Source: Stentor coeruleus (lineage: Eukaryota > Ciliophora > Heterotrichea > Heterotrichida > Stentoridae). Taken from it: a DNA stretch of 46,863 nt. The stretch spans positions 1 to 46,863 of the forward strand of contig MPUH01000546.1 in the NCBI GenBank assembly GCA_001970955.1. Reading direction: 5' to 3'. The translations under genes and the position numbers were made by a program. Shown one piece after another: positions 9,640-21,807 of the stretch. The first letter of the stretch is position 1. Each line of letters opens with the position of its first letter. The notes under the pieces were generated by a model. It worked only from the letters and a program-made list of their open reading frames with translations. It did no database searches and had not been told where the DNA came from.

Positions 9640-12600
9640 ATGGGTAACTCACCAAGTGAATTCATAAGTCGAGCAGCTGAATTAAGTGATGCTTCTCTTG
9701 AAAATTTAAGCAAAGAGGACATGAAAATCCTTAATAACCCATGGTTTATCTTAAACCCCGCTGATTTCTTAGTAAGATTTGACCTCAATTACAATGTACC
9801 AGGTCTTGAAATCCCTTTAAAAAAAGATGAAGGCCAAAACACTATCCAAGAAGAGTCGATGATCTGTAGTCTACAAAGCCCTCAGCGCCTAAGAGAAAAA
9901 CATGAAGATGTCTGCAAAGCCCTTCTGACAGAAATCCTCCAACAAAGAGGTGAAGATTTTATGCATAAAGAGGCCATTACTCGTCTTCAAGCTTTCGCCA
10001 GGATTTATGATGCTCTGGTACGTACTCAAGAGCGCGCATTGCGCGCTAGCAAAAAAGAATCTTACGAAAAAGTTAAAAAAACCAAATTCACCTGCCTCAG
10101 CAAAGCTTCTTTAATATTTAGTCTCAATACAACAATCAATCTTATCAAAATACTCGGTAAACTTAACCCAATAGTCTATAAAAAACTCATATCCCAAACC
10201 TCAGAAATCTTAGCTAACACCTACCCTTGTTCAATATCATCATCAGACCCTATCTATATTGAAGCCTTAAGTAAAATATCATCTCTATTCCAAAGCATCC
10301 TAAGAGGTGAATTCATAAATGTATCAGAAGAAAATCAAATGGAAAGTATTTCCCCACTTTTTGCTTTAGGACTATCAACAGGTAATCTTGGGTCATTACT
10401 TTCAATAATTTCACAGTTTATAGAAATGAAAACATCAGCAGTATTTCATAATACTTTAAAACTTTTACATTCACATTTAAAAACCTTACAAACAATTCCA
10501 TCAATAATATCATATGTAAATTTGTGTAATTCTGGCAACGATATTATATTGGCTAATAATTTAACTTTTATAGAGCATAGAGGTGATAATTGGGCTAATA
10601 GATTTTCTGAACAAGAGTTCACTGAAGGAAAACATTATTTTGAGTTTAAAGCTGAAAAAAATCCTCAAAATTTAGGCTTTGGGATTACTGAAATTGCTTT
10701 TAATAGTGTTAATACTGAGTTATGGATAGATTATGTGTCGATAATTTATCAAGGCACTGGGATGATTAAGAATAAAATTTCGACACTGTATACTTGGGAA
10801 CCGTGGAAAGATGGGGATAGGATTGGTGTGTTTTTGGATATGACAAATAAAACTGTGAGCTTTTATAGAAATGGGGTTTTGGAAGAGAAACCATCACATG
10901 AAGGTGTTCCTAATGCTGTGAAATTAGTGATTACTATGCATGGTAATTGCAAAGCTAAGATTGTTAACTTTAGCAATCCACCTTTAAGAGTAGCTCAAAG
11001 ACTATATGAAGAAGAAAAAAAGTCTATAGAGAACCAACAATCCTTTCAAACAATAGATAAAGAGTACTTAAACCTAACACCAATACACATAGCTAGCATA
11101 GTAATGAAAGAGCTCATCCGTCTCAATACTCCCCTTCTTAACCTCCTAAAAAAGTCTCCAATGATTTCAATCCCAACCAAAATTGGTGTAGCTTTTCATG
11201 TAGACCAAGGAACCCTCAAGCTCATAACCGAAATTATCGAAAAGGTTTTCAAGCTCCTTATAATCAAATCTTTTGATATCTCTCCCGAAAATGTTCTTAA
11301 CAAATTTCTTATAAGTAGTCTCAAACTTCTTAGAACCCATCTTTTAGCATCTTTATCAATAAAAGGTTTCAAAATATCTCAAGAACTGCAAAAAAATATA
11401 ATGAGCCTTTTAGATTTAATCTCGGCTCAAGTTCTAACAAAAGAAGTCTATGAAGAATGTAACGAAATCCTGAGTAGTTGTTTCCAAGTCTTTTATAGCA
11501 CATCTGAAGAAAAACTAACATATCTTATAGAAATTCTTGATGGGATGGGTAATAATAAAGAATACCCTGAAAATATTAAAGATCTGCATCAGAAAATCTT
11601 TGCTGAAATGACCTGCCCATATAAATTATACTCAGCTTTAGTTATTAAAAATGATAAACAAGCTGATGATGTAGTTAAGGTTTTTGAACACCTTGTTGAC
11701 TTAGCTAGTAAAGACTCACAAAGTTTGCTTAATGGAGAAAACACTAGTATAAATGTGATAAAATTCTTAGAAATCGGCCAAATGGTACTATTCGCCCAAG
11801 CTGCAAGTGAGAATTATCAAGGTAAATGGCAGGAAATCCTCACTGGGTATACTGTAAAATTCATCAACAGCTTAGAAAACTTAATGCGCCATGTGCAGAC
11901 CCTTATAAAAGACAAAATACCCGATGATTTGGTCGATAGGATTGAAAAAACCCTTCTGAACAAAGCGACGATTTGCTTATTAAACATCCTAGTCTTATGC
12001 AAAATGAGTCTAGACTTCTTAGCTAAAACTCTTCCAGCATTAATTAGCCTTATAGCTTCAGTATCATATATAGATTCAAAAATGTTTACTGAATGTAAAA
12101 TAATCTATGAGATAAAAACAGTTACAGAAATATATGAAAGTTCCCATAACTATCCAGACAATTCTAACTCCGAGCATATCATCAAAATCCCTTTCGCCAA
12201 GAAATACACATTGAAATTCGACTCAAAATGTAAAACAGAAAATGGTTGCGACTATCTAGAATGCTGGCTTGATGAAGCAAAATCAAACAAATTCGGTAGA
12301 TGGGAAGGGGTTAATTTCCCTAAAGAACCTGTTGTTATTGAGAATCCTTTCCTAGTATTTACATTCCATTCAGATGGCGCAGTAAATTACTGGGGTTGGA
12401 GAATCGAAATCGAAGCTCTTGTTGAGTGTGAATTTCTACAACAATCTTGGCCTGAGACTATAAAAGAAGCTTGTGAGATAATAATCGGATATATAAGCCA
12501 CAAACTTATATCAGGGGATTTTGATATAAAAGTAGAAGATGAAGGTATTGCTAAAATATTAGAAAATCCATTGCTGATGTATGGGATACAAGATAAATAT

Positions 12601-15600
12601 TTAGCTATTGTGAAGACTCCTGAACCTTTAAATGAGAGTTTGCATATAATCTCAACAACTCCTGGAATTAATGATAAATTCAAACCAGTTATGCTTATTA
12701 GAGCATATTCAGAAGATGTTAATAAAAGGGTTATAAGAAGTCAAGATTTAGCTAAAAACCTAGGTGATTATGTTGAAGACTATGGGCAATGGGGAGAATC
12801 ACAATTTACTGATGATGTTTTTATACAAGAACTCATTGAAGGAGATGAAAAAATACAGAAAACTTGGGAATTTATTAAGAAAAAAGCTCAGATATTAGGA
12901 CCTGAAAGTAAGATTGGAGGTAATGAACTAGATATGGCTGAAAGGGCGATTTTTGCTGTTTATACTGCATATTTTGAAATGTCTACAACAATGAAAAAGT
13001 TCTTTGAAAACCCTGGAGAAGTTACCCAGACGTTGAAATATATTATTAAAGCTAGCATACAAATTAGAATTTGGGCGCAGAGATATAGACAATGTAAATT
13101 TGATAATAATGAAGAAGTGTCTTATAAGAATATTGGGAAAATGATTGTGAAAAAGTGCTGCTTTTTGCTTGCAGCGGAGTATAAGATGAGTCTTAATGAA
13201 ATCGGTGTTACAAAAGTGCTGAAGAATCTGTTATCTACGGTTAAGGTTTATCAGAAAACTGACCTTGCTTTTTACGAGGAAGAGAACAAATGGAAGAAAG
13301 TTGATGAAATTGTTGAAACCTCAAAAAAACTCAAAGGTTTAGTCAATATAGCCAAGTCAGATAGTATAGTTTCCTCAGATCAAGAAGAACTCATGAAAAT
13401 AATCGAATTAGTCAATGAGTTCTTAGAATCCCAATACGCAATAGAAAAAGTAGTCGAAGTTATTGAAGGCCGTAGAAGTAAAGCTATAGCAAGAACACTT
13501 GGATTTTTATGTCTAGCAAATCTAATAAACTTTTCAGCAAAACATGAAACTTGGCTTGTAAGAGCTTTTAGTACAGCCTTAAAAGCTAAAGGTCAAAAAG
13601 AACATTATTGGAAAGGCTTAGAAGGTACAGATCCATTCCTTTTATCTTGTTTACAAAAAGCTTTCTTTCAAGTATATGGACTTTTACAGAAAGAACTTAT
13701 AAAATCAAGAGCTAGACCATTTACAATAACCTCATATTCGCATTATATTTCTGTATTAGAAGCTATGTCATGTCCTTTACGTGGAGTTGATGCCCATATG
13801 ATTTTAGAGCTTCAATTCCCATCAACTTTGCATATACTGTTTAGTTGGGCTAAAGGGCACCTGGGTGAAGAAATGATTTCAAAGCCCTTCCTTAAGGAAA
13901 ACTGTGTGACTGAATTTTCTTTAGTCACAGGAGGAGCAAGTGAATGCAGATTGTTGTTAGAAGCATTTGAAGATAAACCTAGCCTTTATTTACAATTTGA
14001 AAAAGGGGGAAATAGTCAACCGGTAACAGATTTTATCATTATCCCTCAAGAAACAATGGAAGGTTATCAAGATGCTGTTGGTGAGTTTCTTATAAAAAAT
14101 ATTGCTCATAGGCTGTTCATCAAAAGAGAATCTCCAAAAGCTAAATCTTCATATTTAACAAGTTTTAATGGATTTAATCCAATCCTAACAAATTATGAAG
14201 AACTTTTAGGCGAAGAGAAAGAAAACGACAAAAAGAAAAGAGAAAACCTCAAATTAAAACTTAGTAAAAGTTCTTGGGCTTTATACAAGCATATAATGTA
14301 CTCAATTGTTGGTTCCTGGGTCGAATACAATGAGCAGAAGAAAATTTTAGTCCAAGAAATGTTTGTAAGAGCTTTATTCACAGAGTTAAAATGGGATGAA
14401 GCTTCAAATAAAGTAGATGATAAAGACATAAATATATCAGAAGCGAGTTCTGGTGAGCTTTGGCTAGCCAAAGCCTTAGTTCCTAAATCCTTACAAAAGA
14501 ACGTGATGGTTGAGTGGATGAGACGTTTTAATAAAGAAACTGAGCATTTTGATGATTTGATGATTAAAAAAAGTATACAAGAGTATATAGAAAAAGTTGA
14601 CCCAGCAATGAAAGGTGTTCTTAATGATATTGATATAAGCTATATTGATAAAGAAAGTGCTCAGAAACTCCAACAATTCGATGATAATAAAAACTCTAAA
14701 GGTCAATATGATTTCTTTAAATACTTACAAGGGCTTAAAAGATTAAGCGATGAACTGCCTTATGATGTTAAAAACTACATGGAAAATTCAGAACTATGGG
14801 AATCGATACCAGATGATTTCTATGAAGCAATGAAAGATTATAACTTTTCAAATATCTCAAGAATACTAGAAAACACATCAAAACTTCTTATTGAATCTGA
14901 AGGGGAGAACTTTAAAAAGTATATCGACGCTTGGGTTTCTCAAGAAATTGTAGGTATCACAGATAAGGTTTCAAATAATGACCCAGAAGAATTCAAAAAC
15001 TCAGCAGGCAAGTTAGACTTTTTCTTATCATTACATGCTATAATAAAAAATCAAGATAAATTCTCCAATTATTATATGCAACTTGAAAAAGTATTTGAAA
15101 TGTATGATGATCTTCCATCTAGCTGTGAAGAAATATATGAAAAAAGACATAATCAAGAAGATTATATTACATCTCTTCTATGAACTTTACTTGGATGCTT
15201 TAGTTCTGAGTGTTTAGGCAAGGTGTTATCACGTCCAGAGTATTTTGAAGAAATCTTAAAAATTACCTTTTTAAGCAAATCAGAAAAAACTATAACATTA
15301 GCCTTTAGAATCCTCATCCATATTCTCCCACTTTATCACTCTCCACAAACTATAGTTCACATGTGGAATAGTCTTATAAAAAACTTCCAAATCCCTGACA
15401 AAATAAAAATCATCCCTTTTTTACTTAAAAAAATAGGTAAAGGCATGTATAGCTTTGGACTCAAAGACCCTATAAAACTTCTTAAACGCTATACCTATGA
15501 AAGCCAAAACCTACTTCTTGCCCTTAGTCATAACACAAAATGGAAAGCTGAGATTTTTAAAACTTTAACTGATCTTATCAATGAAGCTATAAATTTTATA

Positions 15601-18600
15601 ATCAATGGTAAACAAATAGACTATACTCATACTGGGGCTATATTTTTCCTTAATAATATATCAAAATATTGTGATAGTTTAGAACAAAATCCTATTGAAC
15701 TTTCTACTGTATTTTTATATGATTCAAGTCTAGCCAAAGCTGTTATTAAGAAAATTATCGACACAAACACTACAGTTTATTCAGTTATTGAAGATACGAC
15801 AATTATTGAACCTTTGACTAAGATATCAGGAGTTGAGCATTTTATCCCTAATAAATTTTATGAAGGGCTTAGTCAAGTCCAAAATGCTGCAATTAGCGAA
15901 TTGGTTTTAAAGTTTTGGAAATGTTTAGAAGACAATCAGGAACTAAGCAATTGTCAAGAACTTGTAGGAAATCTTAGGATTTTATATAGTAAACTTGGTA
16001 TGGCTGCTATTAATGCTTATACATCAATTGTTGAAAATATGGATGTATCACAAAAACAAGCTGTGGATATTATGTGTATGATTTCTAGCAAATATAAAGA
16101 ATTTATTCCACCAAGCAAGGAAGAATATGAAAAAGTTATAACCGCAGTGTCAAATATTAATAGAAACAACGTCAAAACTGAGATGGTTAAGAAAATGACT
16201 GATGAAGAAGCTTATACAAAACTAAGCCAGATGAATGAAGAGAGTCAAATTATTGCTACTGAGCTCATATCTTTGGATATCCCAATAGGCAAAATAATCA
16301 AGTGCTTCAATTTAGGAATCAAAGATTTAGATGGGGTGTTAAATTATTCTGAACCTGTAGTTGAAGAAAAACCAACTGAGTTTTTTTATCAATTATCAAC
16401 ATTGCTGAGTATGAAAATTAAAGATAATACTGGGACAGCTGAGATATTCCAAAACTCCATGTCACATATGATAATTAAAAATCATATACTTGATAATACA
16501 CATAAGGAAATCATAGGGAGTTTTGAGAAAAGTATTTTCCATAATATTAAAGAAATCCCTGAGGTTATAACTATAATCGCAGTACTTGAAGGTAAAGAAA
16601 ATATTGAAGGAAACTTGACATTTGGGTTAATATTTGGGGATATGAAAGTGGAAGTTAATAATAAACGCGGAATATTTGTTATGGAAAATACTGGGTCAGA
16701 TTACCCAATAGGAGAAATTTTGGTTTTGAGAATATTCGCCATGGCTACTGGTGATGTGATTATAACAAACGAGACTATAGGTGAGAAGTTCAAAATAACT
16801 TCAGCAACAATATATAATGGACTTAAAATCGGTGACTTTGGGGTTTTCTTAGAAGAAGGTGATATGGTTGAATTACTAAGCTTTGATATTCACATTGGAA
16901 AATTTAAAACAAAAATTGATAAGAAATTCATAAAACCTAAACCCTATGAAGGCGGCGAACGGTATGTAAAATGCAAGGCTAAAGGTAAAACTACAGAACG
17001 TTGTAAACTTAAAATCCTTGGGTTTAATGATGAGGAAATCAATGAGACTATGCTTAATGCCCCTGATTTCCCATCAAGAATTGATTATTCTATATATCAA
17101 ATTGGTAATAGAGACTTATCATCACAAAGCTTGAGACTTGATTATGAAGTAATTTTAGATATTTTACTTGTTGATACTATAAAAGATATTCCTAAAGGGT
17201 ATAAGAAAATACCAGTATACGAAAATAAAAGGTTTATTGAATTTCAATGCCCAGGCCAAAGAATTGTTGTGGTTAAAAAAGAAAAACACAAAGCAGGGAA
17301 AGTCTTAGTAGGAATCAGTTTGTTAGAAGAAACTAAAGACCATGAGAAAATTGGAAACTTAAGCTTGGTTTTAGAAGGAGAAAATGCTGATTGGAGCAGT
17401 TTAATATATGCTAAATTGGTAATTCCTAAAGCAAATGATGTAAAAATACGTGATATTATTTTTTTTAAGACATCTTCAGTAAACTCGGTATTACTTCCTC
17501 ATGGGTATAAGTTTTTGGTTGATAAAGAAAACAAAGCGATCAATATTGCCCCAAAGAAAGAAAAGGGGTATTATATGTTTATGGCTGTATTATCAGATAA
17601 TACGCTTATGGATAGTTATATTAACCTTTATCATACAATAAAAGTGAATACTGAGTTATTTGGCATGGTGGATAGTTTTGATCAGGCAAATGCGAAAAAT
17701 AGTGAAAAACTTAAGGGATATGATGATCTTTCCCCTGTTGAACTTGCTGTGACCCTCTACGAATTTGAAAAAGCCAGAACCCAATCTGCAGTAAAGAATC
17801 TGTTTATAAACCTAGGCAAAAAATCTGAAAAAGTATTCATGCAGATTCTTGAAGAAGGCAACATCCAAACCATCCTAAAAATAGTCAAAAATAACCTCAA
17901 AGAACTCTCTCAAGTCTTCGAACTTCTTTTTCGTAGCACAAAATTCTCAAGTATCAAACGTAAACTCATTATTGAAATCCTCAGAGAAATTCTTTCATGC
18001 ATAGTCGAAGAAGAAACTGGTGGCAAAGTCCTAAAAAGAATGACAATCGAAAGTGTTCATCCATATGAGAACAACATGGATGTGGATCAAATAATTTCAA
18101 TCCCTGGAGCTTCATCATTATATATTACTTTTGACCCAGCCTGTTATACAAAAAGTGGTTGTGATCTTTTAAGGTTTTATAGTCAACCAGGCCATAATGA
18201 GCAATTAAATATTTTTTCAGGCCAAGGTGAATCTATATGGACACCTTTTTATATCCAAGGTGATACAGTTTATACATATTTTCATAGTGATGCTTCAGGT
18301 GCATATTGGGGTTACAAATTTGATGTCATCCCATTCTCAGAAACCAAATCTGTAGTTGAATCTCCAGATACTTCTTTATGGCTTTTACAAAAAATAGCAG
18401 CTCTTAATGACTTGTCTAATGAATTCGAAGTTTTAATGAACCCAAGGGTACTACAAACAATTTTCATCCTATCATTATCTTCTTCAAATCTAACTCATAA
18501 ACAAGCATGTATTGAAATTATCCATAAGCTCCTTCGTGGTCAGCAGCATTCGACTATAGATAATATAATCAATATTATTATAGAAGAAGCTAGGATTATA

Positions 18601-21600
18601 TATACTGAATATAATAAAAGCAATCATCCTTTACTTCAGTCGCTAATGCTTTTTATTGTTAATTGCAAAGATTTATATAAAATCAAACTTAAAGATGAAT
18701 GGCTTATTGGGTTTTCTGAGCTTTTTTCTGATATGCGTGGGCTTTGTGATAAAGATGAATCCTTAGACTACTTTTTGTTTGAAAGTTTTAAGACCAAACT
18801 GACAAAAAATATGACTACAGTATATGAATCAGAGCATCCTTATAAACGTAGGACTTTACAGACTATGATTAAAAGGCCATTAGCATCTTTTATATCTATT
18901 GACTTTGATGAGCATAGCAAACTTGACCCTCGTGATGAGATTTTTTTTACTTATGACTCAAAATTATCCAAACGATGCATATTATCTTCAGCCTCTTTAA
19001 CCCAAGCTTTAAGTGTTAGTTGGGATATTAAAACAACTGGTTCTGATATTTCAATTACAAATAATGGGCTTACTGTAACCCGTAAAAATTCTGATGGATG
19101 GGTTTGCACTTTATTAACTGAAAGTTTCTCAGTTGCACAGACTAAAATCAGTTTCCATATAGATAATGATGGTAATTCTGATTACTTTTATATAGGTGTT
19201 GTAAATACAGACGATTTACCCAGTTTGAATTCATGTATCAACTCAGATCTTGGGAAAGATTTATGGACTTGGAAGAAAAATGGGGATATCCATAAGAAAG
19301 GATCTTATAGTAGTTATAGAGGTTATAAGACTGGAGATACAATTTCATTATTAATTGACATGAACCTTAAGGAAATCACTTTTATTATAGATGATGTGGA
19401 GGTACATAAATTCTTAGGACTATGTAATGAAGTCAAGCCGATGATATGTTTTGGTAGTTCAGGGCAGGCTGTGACAATTTTGTCAGTAGAGAAATCTGAG
19501 GATAATGCACCTATAGAAAAAAGAAAGCTGAAAATCCTAGGGGATTGCATTTATTATTCATTCCCTGTAAATATCGGGGCAACAAAAAGTTATCATTGGC
19601 AAGCAAGCCCATCTTTAGCAAGTACCGATATAGAAAACAGAATAATTACAAAGCTTTTACCGGAAAAAAGCATACATTGTACATATGAAATTATGAGTAC
19701 TGGGATAAATTATATTGAAATTACAGTGAAAAGTACAGGGAAATTAGCTATTGGGTTTAGTTTAAATGATTGTATTACAAACAAGGAACTAGAAAATTAT
19801 AACACGACTCTTTATGATAGTACTGGGATTATAATTTTTCATAGTGAAGAGACTAAATGTGAAAAGTTTAATTTGGATGATGTTATTGGGTGTTATTATA
19901 ACTTTGAAAAAATGGTTGTGAAGTTTTATAAGAATGGGAAAAAAGTGTTTAATGGAAATACTGATAAACTTGAAGGGGAAAATATTTTAGGTTTCTGTGC
20001 TGTATTGTATGAAGAAAATCAATCTTTAGCTATTAATGAGGAGATTAGATTTCCTATTGAGGAGGAATTGATTAAAGTTGATGACTCTATAGCTTGTGGA
20101 TTTTGGGGGTATAAATTTATAGCGACTATAGAGTTTAAAGGAAGGAATAAGGAAATGATTGAAGCTGTGATATCTTTGTGTAGTCCAGAACTAAAAGCGG
20201 AATGGCAAAATAACTACTTGCCAAAATTCACTAATTATTTCAGAAATGGAGTTGCTGAACAACTTGTAATGTATCTCGACGAATATATTAACAAAGTAAC
20301 TGATAAAAACATAATGAAGTTAACAAATGAAGATATCAACCCAAAACCAGAAGAACTTATCTACTACTCAGACTTAGAAAAAGTATCTTTAGATGATATC
20401 CGTGAACTTTATTCTATTCTCATGGTTTTCAATAATGAAATCAGTAAATTTATGAATTTCATAAATTTAAACATAGAATCCTTTGACACAATGACAGAAC
20501 TTCAAAGGGTTTTCATGGGTTCCCGTAACTACATTTTTTTCGCCATAAAAATCAACCCTTTCAAAGAAATCCTAAGCAAAACAAACACTGATTCTCGTCA
20601 AGAAATCACTGTCGACAAGCCAAAAGCAATGCGTCATCGTCATAGAAAAGATATTGACGCATTTGGCCAATTCTCAATCTATGGTCAGGTTTTCAGGGCA
20701 ATCAACAATAAAAAAAACACAGATTTCAGGAATTCTGAAAGAATCTTCAGAGTAATTTATCGTGGAGAAGCTGCTTCAGATTTAGGAGGTCCTTATAATG
20801 AAGTTATTAGTAATATATGCGATGAATTACAATCAAATTTCTTACCTCTTTTTGTCCCAACACCAAACAACTTGCATAATATGGGTGAAAACAGAGATTG
20901 CTGGATAATCAACTCATCATCTACAAGTAAAAATGATATGGAATTATTTTTATTTTTAGGTAAGATAATAGGTACAGCTATAAGAACACAAAACAATCTG
21001 AATTTATCTTTACCTCCATTATTTTGGAAACGATTATTATTAGATAGTGTGAATATTAAAGATCTTAGGTCTATTGATGCATGTTTGGTTCAAATACTTG
21101 AGATTTTGCATAACCTAGAAGCTAATAAAATTACCCCAGAAGCATTTTTTAAGAGTTATGATGAGAAATTTACAGCTAAAGATTCAAATGGTGGAGAAGT
21201 TGAGCTTAAAGAGAATGGGAGGAATATATCAGTTAGTTATGATAATGCAAAAGAGTATTCAAAGTTAGTAGAAAAGTTTAAATTGAATGAGAATCAAAAA
21301 GTTTATGATATGATAAGAAAGGGTATGAATGCAGTAATCCCTATAAATTATTTGAATTTTTTTTCCTGGCGACAAGTTCAAACTTTGGTTTGTGGTGCTC
21401 CTGATATTAATATTGATATTCTTATTGAAAAAACCATATATGAAAATTGTTCAATAAATGATTCACATATAAAATTCTTCTGGGAAATCATGAGAGAAAT
21501 GACTACAAAAGAGAAATCGTTATACCTAAAATTTGTATGGGGCCGATCACGTCTTCCAGCAGGTAAGGATTTTAGTTTAATGACAATTTCTCAATATCAT

Positions 21601-21777
21601 ACTCCAGGATCAGTAAATAATTATCTTCCAGTAAGCCATACATGTTTTTTTACTATAGATTTACCTCAATATACAACAAAAGATACTATGAAAAGTAAGC
21701 TTTTATATGCTATAACCCATTGCACGGCTATTGATTTAGATGGCACAGCTTCAGCAGGTTGGGAAGAAAATGATTAA
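9640..21777 (+). CDS. Giant HECT-type E3 ubiquitin ligase with SPRY and CUB-like domains (4,045 aa)
   Basis: One continuous frame of 4,046 codons, interrupted only by TGA at 15181-15183, with the same frame open on both sides. The C-terminal HECT domain (about residues 3690-4045) has FRVIYRGEAASDLGGPYNE, FLGKIIGTAIRT and the thioester loop LPVSHTCFFTIDLP, with catalytic Cys4002 (codon at 21643). A SPRY domain lies at about 300-447. CUB-like modules with an E-x-HPY-type opening lie at about 827-929, 2800-2898 and 3060 onward, and a second SPRY-like segment at about 3124-3284. No RCC1 repeats were seen. The protein should transfer ubiquitin through a Cys thioester, with the long N-terminus recruiting substrates. 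The N-terminus MGNSPSE could be N-myristoylated. Stop TAA lies 30 bp before the methyltransferase start. HERC1/ZZEF1-like giants are the nearest comparison. Domain calls are by eye. Confidence 0.88.
15181..15183 (+). other. In-frame TGA within the HECT ligase, read as Trp or an error
   Basis: The codon is preceded by EDYITSLL and followed by TLLGCFSSECLGKVLSRPEY in the same frame, with no frameshift. No GT...AG interval of 15 or 16 nt spans it, so splicing does not remove it. A Trp would fit the hydrophobic context. All 16 called genes terminate with TAA or TAG and none with TGA. More than 50 other Trp in this protein use TGG, so if UGA is a Trp codon it is rare. Confidence 0.7.
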
Positions 21778-21807
21778 TTAACTTAGTTTAGTTAGAAATC
21801 CATAAAA

